Below, in pieces: positions 34,601 through 44,061 of a DNA stretch of 64,000 bases (positions within the stretch are counted from its first letter, which is position 1; each line of letters starts with the position of its first letter). Position numbers and translations under genes: made by a program. Below the pieces are notes generated by a model. That model did no database searches and had not been told where the DNA came from. It was given only the letters and a program-made list of their open reading frames with translations. This stretch comes from Nodosilinea sp. E11. GTDB lineage: Bacteria > Cyanobacteriota > Cyanobacteriia > Phormidesmidales > Phormidesmidaceae. Location of the stretch: positions 986,001 to 1,050,000 of the forward strand of contig NZ_CP136520.1 in the NCBI RefSeq assembly GCF_032813545.1, given 5' to 3'.

Positions 34601-36568
34601 ATGGCTTCTCCCACCATCGAATCGATTCTCCACGAAAATCGCCTGTTTTCCCCCAGCGAAGGATTTGTTCAAAAGGCATCCATTCGTAGCCTAGAGGAGT
34701 ATCATGCCCTCAGTGAGCGGGCAGCGGCAGACCCCGCCGGTTTCTGGGCTGAGCTCGCCAGCCAAGAACTGCACTGGTTTAAACCTTGGGATACGGTGCT
34801 CGACTGGCAGCCGCCCTTTGCCCAGTGGTTTGTGGGCGGCAAAATCAATATTTCCTACAACTGTTTAGATCGCCATTTGACCACCTGGCGACGCAATAAA
34901 GCCGCTTTAATTTGGGAGGGTGAACCCGGCGACACTCGCACCCTGACCTACGCCCAGCTGCACCGCGAGGTATGCCAGGTGGCTAACGTGCTCAAGGGAC
35001 TGGGGGTGCAAAAGGGCGATCGCGTTGGTATCTACATGCCGATGGTGCCTGAGGCGGCGATCGCGATGCTAGCCTGCGCCCGCATTGGCGCACCCCACAC
35101 CGTGATTTTCGGCGGCTTTAGCGCTGAGGCCCTTAAAGATCGCCTTAACGATGCCGAGGTCAAGGTGGTGATTACCGCTGACGGCGGCTTCCGTAAAGAC
35201 AAAGTGGTGCCGCTAAAGGCAGCGGTCGATCAGGCCCTAGAGGGGGGCGGCGTACCCAGCGTGTCGAGCGTACTGGTGGTGCAGCGCACCAAAGACAATA
35301 GTCCCATGGTGGAGGGGCGCGACCACTGGTGGCACGAGCTTCAGGCCACCGCTTCGGCGGACTGCCCGCCGGAGGAAATGGATGCCGAAGACCTGCTGTT
35401 TATTCTCTATACCAGCGGCACTACAGGCAAACCGAAGGGGGTGGTGCACACCACCGGCGGCTACAACCTCTACACCCACATGACCTTTAAGTGGACCTTT
35501 GACATCAAAGATACCGATGTCTACTGGTGTACCGCCGATGTGGGCTGGATTACCGGCCATAGCTACATTGTCTACGGCCCCCTGTCCAACGGGGCGACGA
35601 CGGTGATGTACGAAGGGGTGCCTCGACCGTCAAACCCAGGCTGCTTTTGGGACGTGATCGAAAAGTACGGTGTCACCATTTTCTACACCGCACCCACTGC
35701 CATTCGGGCCTTTATCAAAATGGGTGACGAACTGCCCAAAGCCCGTGACCTGTCGTCCCTGCGGCTGCTGGGCACCGTGGGTGAACCGATCAACCCCGAG
35801 GCCTGGATGTGGTATCACCAGGTGATTGGCGGCGAGCGCTGCCCCATTGTCGATACCTGGTGGCAGACAGAAACCGGCGGGTTTATGATTACGCCGCTGC
35901 CGGGGGTGATCGCCACCAAACCCGGTTCCGCTACTCTGCCTTTCCCTGGCATTCTCGCTGACGTAGTAGATTTAGACGGTCACCCGGTGCCCCCCGGCGA
36001 GGGCGGCTACCTGGTGATCAAACACCCCTGGCCCAGCATGATGCGCACGGTCTACGGCGACGACGATCGCTACCGCCGCACCTACTGGGAGCACATTGCC
36101 CCGATTGACGGCCAGTACCTCTATTTTGCGGGCGACGGTGCCCGTAAAGACGAAGATGGCTACTTCTGGGTGATGGGCCGCGTCGACGATGTGATCAACG
36201 TGTCGGGCCACCGTCTGGGCACCATGGAAGTGGAATCGGCGCTGGTGTCTCACCCAGCGGTGGCCGAGGCTGCTGTGGTAGGGCGCAAAGACGAGATCAA
36301 GGGCGAAGATATTTTTGCCTTTGTCATTTTAGAGGGCCACTATAGCGCCAGTGATGAGCTAAAGCAGGCACTAAAGCAGCATGTGGTGAATGAAATTGGC
36401 GCGATCGCCCGACCCGGCGAAATTAAGTTTGCCGATGCCCTACCCAAGACCCGATCGGGTAAGATTATCCGCCGCTTTTTGCGCAATCTAGCCAGTGGTG
36501 AAGCGATCGCTGGTGATGCCTCCACTATGGAGGATCAAAGCGTACTCGATCAGCTGCGTCAGGGCTAA
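34601..36568 (+). CDS. acs: Acetyl-CoA synthetase
   Basis: The enzyme activates acetate to acetyl-CoA via acetyl-AMP. The ATG at 34601 gives [20 protein letters not shown], matching the family front. Seen: the ATP-binding [38 protein letters not shown], and the C-terminal hinge/lysine segment [20 protein letters not shown] with the Lys that is the usual site of regulatory acetylation. About 655 residues, normal. It stands alone between two family B elements and has a clear downstream hairpin. Confidence 0.97.
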   Translation: MASPTIESILHENRLFSPSEGFVQKASIRSLEEYHALSERAAADPAGFWAELASQELHWFKPWDTVLDWQPPFAQWFVGGKINISYNCLDRHLTTWRRNKAALIWEGEPGDTRTLTYAQLHREVCQVANVLKGLGVQKGDRVGIYMPMVPEAAIAMLACARIGAPHTVIFGGFSAEALKDRLNDAEVKVVITADGGFRKDKVVPLKAAVDQALEGGGVPSVSSVLVVQRTKDNSPMVEGRDHWWHELQATASADCPPEEMDAEDLLFILYTSGTTGKPKGVVHTTGGYNLYTHMTFKWTFDIKDTDVYWCTADVGWITGHSYIVYGPLSNGATTVMYEGVPRPSNPGCFWDVIEKYGVTIFYTAPTAIRAFIKMGDELPKARDLSSLRLLGTVGEPINPEAWMWYHQVIGGERCPIVDTWWQTETGGFMITPLPGVIATKPGSATLPFPGILADVVDLDGHPVPPGEGGYLVIKHPWPSMMRTVYGDDDRYRRTYWEHIAPIDGQYLYFAGDGARKDEDGYFWVMGRVDDVINVSGHRLGTMEVESALVSHPAVAEAAVVGRKDEIKGEDIFAFVILEGHYSASDELKQALKQHVVNEIGAIARPGEIKFADALPKTRSGKIIRRFLRNLASGEAIAGDASTMEDQSVLDQLRQG

Positions 36569-36600
36569 TCCTCGTCTAAGTCTAGTCATCCCCCGGTTTG

Positions 36601-36626
36601 TAGGGGCATAGCCTGCTATGCCCCTA
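36601..36626. terminator. Hairpin after acs
   Basis: TAGGGGCATAGC pairs perfectly with GCTATGCCCCTA across two bases. Its short loop and the following GATT make it a repeat palindrome or terminator of acs. Confidence 0.6.
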
Positions 36627-36721
36627 GATTGTCGATCGCGCCCGGAGCAAGGGTTCTATTGATGTTCTAATCCCAATTTTCTATCCAGCCGATGCTTAAT
36701 ATGACGGTGCTGGCTAGCGAC

Positions 36722-36773
36722 CAAGCTTGGCCTAGTTAGGGCGATCGCCCCAACTAGGGGATTCGCCAAGCTA
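36722..36773. repeat. Large palindrome centred on a HIP1 site
   Basis: AGCTTGGCCTAGTTAGGGC, the centre GCGATCGC, and mirrored bases through AACTAGG and GCCAAGCT form a long imperfect inverted repeat about 50 bp wide. It may be a cruciform or a remnant of a repeat element. Confidence 0.55.
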
Positions 36774-36820
36774 TAGATAGGGTTACCTCGTGACTATAAA
36801 TCTCGCTTAGCCACCGCCAT

Positions 36821-36920
36821 TTATAGCCATAGTCACTTGGGTTAGGACATCCAGAAACCCTAGAAACGTTCGAACGTTCAAACGTTCTTAGGAGACATGT
36901 CTTAACCGGACTGGCTATAT
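36821..36920. repeat. MITE-like element family B, copy 2 (inverted)
   Basis: The element runs from TTATAGCCATAGTCAC to CCGGACTGGCTATAT. Its middle has ACGTTCGAACGTTCAAACGT. Relative to copy 1 it is reversed. It follows acs by about 250 bp. Confidence 0.8.
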
Positions 36921-37424
36921 CAGAGTCAATGCCCTTCGGCTCTGGACTAAAAGCACCGACGCCTCTACCTCTCACTCCAAAAAGTGTTATCTCAATAAAA
37001 TTATTTTATACCCTAAGAGATAGGCGAAATCGCTCAAAATAGGATAGGAGCATTGAGTTGCATGGGTTTTCTTACAGATCGATCGGGCTACTGATCGCTC
37101 CGCAAGAAAACCCGACAAAGTCCCTAACGATTCAAGGCGCTGTACCGGTGTTTGACCCAAGCCATCTGCTTACAAAGCGTAAAAGCGTAGATACTGATGG
37201 GGTTAAGCGGTAGGCAAATCTAGGAAATTAGCAAGGCTCATTGAAATCATTTGCTTTTTAGGGGCCAGTTTTTAGCGACCTGACTAGAATGAGTTGTGCG
37301 AATCGGCAGGTTTATTTGCTATTATTCTTTTGCTATTCATGAACGGTCGCCAACCTCACTTTCAGAGTCGACCTGTTGTTTTTCAGCACTAGCTTCACGT
37401 CTTACCTAAGGATTTTCACTGACA
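36921..37424. other. abrB upstream region
   Basis: About 500 bp without a gene. A weak inverted repeat (GTTTTCTTACAGATCGATC ... GCAAGAAAAC) lies near 37068-37110. The abrB promoter should be in the last 150 bp; I see no unambiguous -10 or -35. Confidence 0.45.
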
Positions 37425-37802
37425 ATGGCAGAAAAACCCACTCCCCTAACCGGCAAAGCATTGCTCCAAAAGGTTAAAGACCTGTCTGACCTAACCAAAC
37501 GTGAAACCGCTAAAGAATGCGGTTACTATACCCTCACCAAAGACAAGCAGGTGCGGGTCAATTTGTCTGGCTTTTATGATGCATTGCTAGAAGCCAAAGG
37601 TATCAACCTTGATCCTGAAAGCAACAAAGATGGCCGAGGCCGCGAACCGACCTATCAGGTTAGCGTCCACAAAAACGGACAGATTGTTATTGGCGCTACT
37701 TATACCCAAGAAATGGGCCTTAAGTCTGGCGATGAATTTGAAATTAAGCTGGGCTATAAACACATTCATCTAAAACAGTTAGACGTCGATACCGACGAGT
37801 AG
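37425..37802 (+). CDS. cyAbrB transcriptional regulator
   Basis: The 125-residue protein matches the cyanobacterial AbrB family: MAEKPTPLTGKALLQKVKDL, CGYYTLTKDKQVRVNLSGFY, ALLEAKGINLD, and the C-terminal AbrB-like TYQVSVHKNGQIVIGATYTQ with EMGLKSGDEFEIKLG. It binds DNA globally in cyanobacteria and affects carbon/nitrogen balance. Two paralogues are usual; this looks like the cyAbrB1 type. It is monocistronic, with a CPBP gene 77 bp downstream. Confidence 0.93.
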   Translation: MAEKPTPLTGKALLQKVKDLSDLTKRETAKECGYYTLTKDKQVRVNLSGFYDALLEAKGINLDPESNKDGRGREPTYQVSVHKNGQIVIGATYTQEMGLKSGDEFEIKLGYKHIHLKQLDVDTDE

Positions 37803-37879
37803 CAGTACGTATACACCATTCCAACATTGACGATAAAAATGTTAGCGATCGCCCATCTGGTTGTTTTTTTTTGATCTGG

Positions 37880-38692
37880 ATGGCCCTGGGCATTCCAGCT
37901 AGTTTGCTGGTTGTTCGCTTGGGAAAAATTCCCCTCACCTATCCGGTAGCCCCGCAGCACAAACTGCCCCTGCTGCTGCCCCTCTACCTGTTAGCACCCG
38001 TGGCGGTTGAGGGGCATCGCCGCCTAAGCGCAGGCACCTGGGCAGACTACGGCGTGGCCTGGAATGTGCCGTTTTGGCAGCTTGTGGCAGTCGGGTTTGC
38101 GATCGCCACCGGGGGAGTAATAGCTCTGGTAGCCTTACAGATAGGGCTGGGCTGGCGGCGGTGGCAGCCTCACCGGCAAGCCCCCGACGATTTATCTGTC
38201 TCTAAACCCGACCCATCTAACCCAGAGCCGGCGGCTGGGCCAGGGCCAGGGGGTGTGCTACTGGCAGTACTCCCCCTGGCCCTATTTATTGGCTGGATCG
38301 AAGAACTGGTGTTTCGCGGTGTGCTGGTCAATGGTCTGGGGCAGGCGTGGCCTCTCTGGGCAATGGCGATCGCCGTCAGCCTAATTTTTGCCGTCTCTCA
38401 TCTGGTCTGGGATGGCCCCGCCGGAGCCCCCCAACTGCCAGGGCTAGCGATCATGGGGGCCGTGCTGTTGCTAGCCCGCTGGGCAGTTGGCGGCAGCCTC
38501 GGCTTAGCGTGGGGTCTCCATGCCGGTTGGGTGTTTGCGATCGCCGCGATCGACGCCCTGGCCCTAGTTAAACCCGGCAAGGACGGTCCTGCATGGCTGA
38601 TCGGGCTGCCCGATCAACCCCTGACTGGAGTGCTGCCGCTGGCGCTGCTGGTGTTAACGGGGATCGGAGTTTGGGGGTGGAGTGGGCTTTAG
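37880..38692 (+). CDS. CPBP family intramembrane metalloprotease
   Basis: The protein has about seven membrane helices. The CPBP motifs are GWIEELVFRGVLVNGL (EExxxR) and, further on, AVSHLVWDG (FxxxH) and GLAWGLHAGWVFA (HxxxN/B-like). It may cleave membrane proteins or act in a maturation role, which is unknown in cyanobacteria. The start is uncertain: ATG 37880 is best, with TTG 37871 nine bases before. It has a Pro/Gly-rich loop at about residues 105-130. Confidence 0.85.
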   Translation: MALGIPASLLVVRLGKIPLTYPVAPQHKLPLLLPLYLLAPVAVEGHRRLSAGTWADYGVAWNVPFWQLVAVGFAIATGGVIALVALQIGLGWRRWQPHRQAPDDLSVSKPDPSNPEPAAGPGPGGVLLAVLPLALFIGWIEELVFRGVLVNGLGQAWPLWAMAIAVSLIFAVSHLVWDGPAGAPQLPGLAIMGAVLLLARWAVGGSLGLAWGLHAGWVFAIAAIDALALVKPGKDGPAWLIGLPDQPLTGVLPLALLVLTGIGVWGWSGL

Positions 38693-38715
38693 GCCTGGGA
38701 ACTGTGGGATTTGGG

Positions 38716-38825
38716 CTAAGGCGACTTCTAAACCATAGTTTCCCAAATGGTGGGCAGTGCCCACCCTACAGCGGCTACAGTTGATCGGCTAAAGCTGGTA
38801 TCTTTTTGCCTGGAAATCTCCTAGG
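38716..38825. repeat. MITE-like element family A, copy 2
   Basis: This 110-bp copy starts CTAAGGCGACTTCTAAAC and ends GGAAATCTCCTAGG, with the centre GGTGGGCAGTGCCCACC. It is clearly related to the copy at 13033-13140. It lies between convergent CPBP and cobL genes. Confidence 0.78.
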
Positions 38826-38855
38826 TACAACCCACCCTGGGGCCTGATCCTAAAA

Positions 38856-40127
38856 CTAGTCACCTAGCCCCCCTGTTCTCTCCTCATCCCGACTGAGCGT
38901 AATTACCGTAATGGGCGTCAGCGGTTGCCAGCGGGTCAAGGAGCCGACTCGGACGCCGTGCTGTACTTGAATTTGGCGAAGCTGAGCTTGCCAGGCGGTC
39001 GATCGATCGACCCAGGCCAGCACGGTGCCCGTATGCTCTAGGGTGGCGAGGGCAAGCACTATCCGCCCCTTGGCGCTGAGGCGATCGGCACACCGATCTA
39101 AAATTTCGCTCAGGTGACCGCCGCTGCCGCCGATAAAAATGCGATCGGGATCGGGCAAATCGCCCAGAATGTGGGGTGCGGATCCATAGATCGGGTACAG
39201 ATTGGCGTTGCCCAGACGGTGCTGGTTTTGCTGAATCAAACCATGACCAGCGGCGGTTTTTTCGATGGCATAGACCTGGGCCGTGGGGCACAGGCGATTG
39301 ATCTCAATGCTCACAGAGCCGGTTCCAGCTCCGATATCCCAGACGATCTGCTCGGGCTCAGGGGCGAGGTCGGCCAAGATTTGAATGCGAATATCGCGCT
39401 TGGTAATCAGGCCGGGCCGATCGCGGAAGGTCGCAAAGGCGCGATCGGGCAACCCGATCAGCGGCAGCGGGTCTAAGGTTGGGCCGTCCTGGGCTTGTCG
39501 CTGAAGCACGACCACGTTGAGCGGGGCAAAGGTAGCGGCGATCGCCGCCTCTGGGCTGATGCAGCGCACCTGTTCGTCCTCACCGCCCAGGGTTTCGCAG
39601 ACCTTGAGCTGGTAGCGGTAGGGCAACTCCAGGTCGAGAATCAACTGGCCCAGGGCAGCGGGGGTATGGGTAGGGTCGGTGAGTACGGCGATTAACTCAT
39701 CCCCCCGGCCCAGGGCAGCCATCAGTTCATCGGTCGATCGGCCATGAACACTAATCAACGTTGCCCCTTGCCAGGGCAGTTTCAGACGGCTAAAGGCCAG
39801 CTGTACCGAACTCAGGTGCGGGTGAAAGGTCAAGCTCTCGGCGGGGAGCTGTTCGAGTAGCAGCCGTCCCAGGCCAAAAAACAGCGGATCGCCCGAGGCC
39901 AGCACAATGATGGGGCCAGTATGATCAGCGGCGAGCCGCTGACGCAACCGATCGAGGGTGGTTTGTAGGTCATCTAGCGACCAGGTCTCAGCGATCGCAT
40001 CGGCAAAGTAGCTGAGGTGGCGACGGCTCCCCACCAGCACAGCGGCTTGATCGATCAGGGTTTGTACCCTAGGGGCCAAGCCTGATCGACCATCCATACC
40101 GACGCCCACGACTTGAATCGGGGTCAT
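38856..40127 (-). CDS. cobL: Precorrin-6Y C5,15-methyltransferase (CbiE-CbiT fusion)
   Basis: The 423-residue fused enzyme adds methyl groups at C5 and C15 and decarboxylates the ring in cobalamin synthesis. Its first half (1-205) is the CbiE methylase type (TPIQVVGVGMDGRSGL; IIVLASGDPLFFGLGRLLL), the second half (about 220-423) is CbiT (VWDIGAGTGSVSIEINRL). It overlaps cobH by 4 bp (ATGA), so the two are translationally coupled. A CobD gene is 10 kb away; other cob genes are outside the window. Confidence 0.96.
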   Translation of the reverse strand: MTPIQVVGVGMDGRSGLAPRVQTLIDQAAVLVGSRRHLSYFADAIAETWSLDDLQTTLDRLRQRLAADHTGPIIVLASGDPLFFGLGRLLLEQLPAESLTFHPHLSSVQLAFSRLKLPWQGATLISVHGRSTDELMAALGRGDELIAVLTDPTHTPAALGQLILDLELPYRYQLKVCETLGGEDEQVRCISPEAAIAATFAPLNVVVLQRQAQDGPTLDPLPLIGLPDRAFATFRDRPGLITKRDIRIQILADLAPEPEQIVWDIGAGTGSVSIEINRLCPTAQVYAIEKTAAGHGLIQQNQHRLGNANLYPIYGSAPHILGDLPDPDRIFIGGSGGHLSEILDRCADRLSAKGRIVLALATLEHTGTVLAWVDRSTAWQAQLRQIQVQHGVRVGSLTRWQPLTPITVITLSRDEERTGGLGD

Positions 40128-40762
40128 GGCTGTTGTTCCCAGGCCAAGACCAGCAGAGCGTTGAGCATGGCGGCAGCCACTGGCGATCCCCCCTTGCGCC
40201 CCTCTACCCGAATCTGCGGCACGGCGGTCTGGGCCAGGCGCTGCTTCGACGCGGTAACCGCCACAAAGCCCACTGGCGCACCAATGACCAGGGATGGATG
40301 GACGGTACCGGCGTCAATGCGATCGCATAGCGCCATCAGCGCCGTGGGCGCGTTCCCAATCACCACCAGAGCCTCAGGATATTGCTCTAAACACCGCAGC
40401 AGCCCCGTCTCCGTACGAGTGCGCCCCGGCTCAGCCGGATCGCCCACCGTCACCGCCGTCAGCAGCGGATTTTGAAAGGTGCGCTCCACTAGGCCCACCA
40501 CCCCCTGGCGCACCATCGTCACATCGACAATAATGGGGCCGCCCTTAGCCAAGTGCTGGATGGCAGCGGCGATCGCCCCCTCGCCAAAGGTCACCAACTG
40601 CTTAAACTCGAAGTCGCCAGTACTGTGAATCACCCGGCGCACGACGGCATACTCTGCCGGGGTAAACGAGTGAGCCCCAAACTCTTGATCGATCAGCGCA
40701 AAGCTTTCTTCTAAAATAGGGCTTTGCCAAAGCTTCGCCATGGAATACTCGCCGTAGGTCAT
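40124..40762 (-). CDS. cobH: Precorrin-8X methylmutase
   Basis: The enzyme moves a methyl group to form hydrogenobyrinic acid or its cobalt counterpart. Seen: ESFALIDQEFGAHSFTPAEY, VVRRVIHSTGDFEFKQLVTF with the catalytic His, and PSLVIGAPVGFVAVTASKQR. The ATG at 40741 (MAKLWQ) is as good a start as 40762. It is the first gene of a two-gene operon with cobL. I saw no cobalamin riboswitch in the upstream spacer. Confidence 0.95.
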   Translation of the reverse strand: MTYGEYSMAKLWQSPILEESFALIDQEFGAHSFTPAEYAVVRRVIHSTGDFEFKQLVTFGEGAIAAAIQHLAKGGPIIVDVTMVRQGVVGLVERTFQNPLLTAVTVGDPAEPGRTRTETGLLRCLEQYPEALVVIGNAPTALMALCDRIDAGTVHPSLVIGAPVGFVAVTASKQRLAQTAVPQIRVEGRKGGSPVAAAMLNALLVLAWEQQP

Positions 40763-40852
40763 AGAGCTGCTAAGCCGCCAGTTCCGGCCTAGGACGTTCT
40801 ATCATCCCACAGTCCCTAGTCCAAATGATTCATGAAAACAGACGTTGGAGGC

Positions 40853-40930
40853 TGTCATTCCCGCGAATGCGGGAATCCAGTTGGAAGTAGGTTGCTTCGC
40901 ATAGATTCCCGTTTTCATAGGAATGACGGG
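40853..40930. repeat. Inverted repeat of the 'ATTCCCGCGAATGCGGGAAT' type
   Basis: The segment has TGTCATTCCCGCGAATGCGG and, inverted, ATTCCCGTTTTCATAGG followed by AATGACGGG. This is a widespread bacterial REP-like palindrome with TCATTCCCGC ends. It lies in the cobH-holA spacer, which otherwise shows nothing. Confidence 0.7.
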
Positions 40931-41029
40931 CATTGCCTTAGGGTTGTGAATAATGCAGGCTAGCTTGATCAGCTCATTGTCTATCTCCCCCTCACTGCTT
41001 ACCCTTTACCCATCTACGCCCTTCTCCCC

Positions 41030-42016
41030 ATGCCCGCCTACTATTTCTGGGGTGATGACGATTTTGCCCTGCAAACCGCCGTCCACGACCTGCGCCAGCG
41101 CACCCTCAATGAGGACTGGGCTAGCTTCAACTACGACGTGATCCCGGCCGATGCTGCCAATGGCCCCGCCGAGGCCCTCAACCAGGCCATGACGCCCCCG
41201 TTTGGGCAAGGTCAACGGCTGGTGTGGCTGGTGAATACGGGCCTGGGTCAACGCTGTCCTGAGCCCGTGCTGGCTGAGTTCGAGCGCACGCTCCCCAAAA
41301 TTCCTGACACCACAGTACTGCTGCTGACCAGTGTCGCGAAGCCCGATGGTCGAGCTAAATTTACTAAATTTTTTAAGACCTGGGGTGAGGTACGCGAATT
41401 TGCCACCATCCCTCCCTGGAAGACCGACCAGATTCACCAACAGGTGGCGGCGGTGGCCAGCGATCGGGGTATGGCTCTAGAAGCTGGCACCGTAGATCTG
41501 TTGACAGAAGCAGTAGGCAACAACACTCGCCAACTCCACCTAGAACTAGAAAAGCTAGCCCTCTACTGGGGTACAAACCCCCAGCCGATTCCTCCCGCCG
41601 CCGCTGCTGAGTTAGTAACGGTATCGACTCAAACTAGCCTAAAACTTGCCCAGGCCCTCAAGCAGGGCGACACTTCCACAGCCCTGGGGCTGGTGAGCGA
41701 TCTGCTCGATCGCAACGAACCGGCCCTGCGCATGGTCGCAACCCTGGTTAGCCAGTTTCGCCTGTGGCTGTGGCTCAAGGTCTTGGCCGGGGTGGCTAGC
41801 GATGCTGAAGTGGCCGCCGCCGCCGAAATTGCCAACCCCAAGCGCATCTATTTCTTAAAGCAAGAGGTGCGATCGCTAAGTTTAGCCCAATTGCAACAGA
41901 GTCTGCCTTTGCTACTAGAATTAGAATCTGACTTAAAGCAGGGCCGAGATGAGCGCGCCATCCTCCAAACAAAAGTCATAGAACTCTGTCGAGTGTTTAA
42001 ACCGGGCAGCCTCTAG
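41030..42016 (+). CDS. holA: DNA polymerase III subunit delta
   Basis: HolA opens the sliding clamp as part of the clamp loader. The 328-residue protein starts MPAYYFWGDDDFALQTAVHD and includes PFGQGQRLVWLVNTG, the EKLALYWG helical region and a C-terminal collar domain (about 210-328, FLKQEVRSLSLAQLQQSLPL). The family diverges, but the domain order is right. It is followed by a DUF4168 gene. The ATG has no strong alternative. Confidence 0.93.
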   Translation: MPAYYFWGDDDFALQTAVHDLRQRTLNEDWASFNYDVIPADAANGPAEALNQAMTPPFGQGQRLVWLVNTGLGQRCPEPVLAEFERTLPKIPDTTVLLLTSVAKPDGRAKFTKFFKTWGEVREFATIPPWKTDQIHQQVAAVASDRGMALEAGTVDLLTEAVGNNTRQLHLELEKLALYWGTNPQPIPPAAAAELVTVSTQTSLKLAQALKQGDTSTALGLVSDLLDRNEPALRMVATLVSQFRLWLWLKVLAGVASDAEVAAAAEIANPKRIYFLKQEVRSLSLAQLQQSLPLLLELESDLKQGRDERAILQTKVIELCRVFKPGSL

Positions 42017-42217
42017 CCCAAGGTTTGGAACTCATGGGGGGCCTGACCCGTCTGGGCTGGGAGACCCTTTTGGGTTAAAAGACACAGCATCTACGCCGGG
42101 GTCAGCACCCTTACCCTACAAGAGTGGTTTAATTCCCAGCGGTTTTAAGGTTATCGGAGCATGGAATTGGAGCACGGGACCATTCTGGTTAGAACCAGCA
42201 CAGGAGAGACACACCTA

Positions 42218-42760
42218 ATGATTCATCGATTGATTAACGTTTTACCCCTGTCTAATCGCACCCTGGCCTTAGCGGCGGTGGTGGCTAGCCTCACCGTCCT
42301 AGCGGGTGGTGCTGGGGTACCGAGTCCCGTAGCCGAGGGCGTTACCCTCGGGGCTGTAGCTCAAGCCCAAGATAGCGGCATATCACCGGAAGAAGTCATG
42401 GGCTATGCCGCCTCGGTGTTAGAGATGGATAGCCCCCGCAACGAGGCTTTTAGCCAGATCAAAACCCTGCTGACGGGCACAAGTCACGATATCAACGCCA
42501 TTGATATGTCGTGCACAGGAACAGCCAATCTCAACCAGCTGCCCCGCGCCCTGCGCAACAACGTGCGCACCATTGTGGTCAACTACTGCAACCAAGCCAG
42601 CACCATTGTGCAGGCCAATGGGCTGACGGTGCGGCGATTCAACGCCATCACCGCGGCCCACCCCCAAGACCCATCCCTAGCCGAGCAAATTCGCACGGCG
42701 ATGGTACAAATTCAGCAGTCCCAGGGATCTTCCCGCTCGGTTAACGGCGACACGAACTAA
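42218..42760 (+). CDS. Exported DUF4168 protein
   Basis: The ATG at 42218 follows a good ribosome site (AGGAGAG) and gives a signal peptide ([20 protein letters not shown]), cut near VAQAQ. The body has a single DUF4168-like unit ([20 protein letters not shown] at about residue 130) and two cysteines (SCTGT, YCNQ) that could pair. Function is unknown. A longer start at 42161 is less likely. The stop overlaps the start of obg (TAATG), so the two genes may be coupled. Confidence 0.75.
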   Translation: MIHRLINVLPLSNRTLALAAVVASLTVLAGGAGVPSPVAEGVTLGAVAQAQDSGISPEEVMGYAASVLEMDSPRNEAFSQIKTLLTGTSHDINAIDMSCTGTANLNQLPRALRNNVRTIVVNYCNQASTIVQANGLTVRRFNAITAAHPQDPSLAEQIRTAMVQIQQSQGSSRSVNGDTN

Positions 42761-43833
42761 TGCAATTTATTGATCAGGCTGAAGTTGAGGTAATTGCCGG
42801 TGACGGGGGCGATGGCATCGTCGCCTTTCGGCGAGAAAAGTACGTGCCCGCCGGTGGGCCAGCAGGAGGCAACGGTGGCCCTGGAGGGTCAGTCTATTTG
42901 CGAGCGTCTGGGCAACTCCAGACGCTACTCGACTTTCGCTATGCCCACCGATTTAAGGCCGACGATGGCCAGCGCGGTGGTCCCAAAAACATGACCGGGG
43001 CCACGGGGTCCGATTTATATCTAGAAGTGCCCTGCGGTACGGCCATCTACGATGCCCACTCTGACGAGTTGCTTGGCGACTTGGTGACAGCAGGGCAGGT
43101 ACTCTGCGTTGCTCAGGGCGGTAAGGGCGGTTTGGGTAACCGCCACTTTCTCAGCAACCGCAACCGCGCTCCAGAGCATGCGTTACCAGGTTTGCCTGGC
43201 GAAGAACGTCGCCTGCGCCTAGAGCTCAAGCTGCTAGCCGAAGTCGGCATTGTCGGCCTGCCCAACGCCGGCAAGTCGACGCTGATTGCGGCGCTGTCGG
43301 CAGCACGGCCCAAAATTGCCGATTACCCCTTTACCACCCTCATTCCCAACCTAGGAGTAGTGCGTCGGCCAACGGGCGATGGCACGGTGTTTGCCGACAT
43401 TCCAGGGCTGATTGAGGGGGCTCACCAGGGGCTAGGACTGGGCCACGAGTTTTTGCGCCACATTGAGCGCACTCGGGTACTACTGCACTTAGTCGACGCC
43501 ACCGCTGAGCACCCTGTCGAAAACTTCCACACCATTCAGCAGGAACTGGCGGCCTACGGACGCGACTTGATCGATCGCCCCCAGGTGCTGGCTCTCAACA
43601 AAATTGATGCCCTCACCGCCGAAGATTTGGCTGAGCTAACTCAACAGTTTGAAGCCCTAGTGCCGGGGCCAGTCTATGCAATTTCGGCGGTGGCGGGTAC
43701 CGGCACCGCACCCATGTTGCAACACATTTGGACTCTGCTCGATCATGCGGCTGCTGTTGCCGCTGCCGCTGCCGCCGCTGCCGCCGTGGCAACCCCAGAC
43801 TTGTCTCCCCCAGAGCAACTGCAAGATGCCTAA
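42760..43833 (+). CDS. obg: Obg GTPase
   Basis: Obg acts in ribosome assembly and stress signalling. The N-terminal glycine-rich Obg fold covers residues 1-158 ([20 protein letters not shown]). The G domain has [11 protein letters not shown] (P-loop), DIPGLIEG (G3) and LNKIDAL (G4). The C-terminus is an alanine-rich, low-complexity tail with eight or more Ala in a row. The stop TAA is the first bases of a MITE-like element, so the end may have been set by that insertion. Confidence 0.97.
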   Translation: MQFIDQAEVEVIAGDGGDGIVAFRREKYVPAGGPAGGNGGPGGSVYLRASGQLQTLLDFRYAHRFKADDGQRGGPKNMTGATGSDLYLEVPCGTAIYDAHSDELLGDLVTAGQVLCVAQGGKGGLGNRHFLSNRNRAPEHALPGLPGEERRLRLELKLLAEVGIVGLPNAGKSTLIAALSAARPKIADYPFTTLIPNLGVVRRPTGDGTVFADIPGLIEGAHQGLGLGHEFLRHIERTRVLLHLVDATAEHPVENFHTIQQELAAYGRDLIDRPQVLALNKIDALTAEDLAELTQQFEALVPGPVYAISAVAGTGTAPMLQHIWTLLDHAAAVAAAAAAAAAVATPDLSPPEQLQDA

Positions 43834-43935
43834 TACTGAATCCTGTTTGGTTGCCCTCGGTTCAGCAGGGCGCATGCCATGCGCCCCTACGGTCTGGCCG
43901 TTTGGGAATCGGGGTTATGCAATTCGGATTGGGTA
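43831..43935. repeat. MITE-like element family C, copy 2
   Basis: The element begins TAATACTGAATCC and ends GGATTGGGTA. The centre has GGGCGCATGCCATGCGCCC, and GGCCGTTTGGGAATCGGGG near the right. It shares this with the copy at 47513 and, inverted, with that at 22132. Its first bases are the obg stop. Confidence 0.72.
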
Positions 43936-44061
43936 CAAGACAAACACTTACCCCAGGGATACTTGGTAAAAAAAGCTACCATCTTGCCCGCACTGCCGTT
44001 ACTTAGGTTGCCCTCCCCGGGCATGCTAAGGCTGTGTTTCAGCAAGGTTTGAGCTTTGGCT

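Noticed and set aside
40763-41029. Cobalamin riboswitch before cobH
   Set aside because: I looked for the B12 box (GCCACTG-like) and a paired leader and found neither; the cobH start is close to the visible spacer end.
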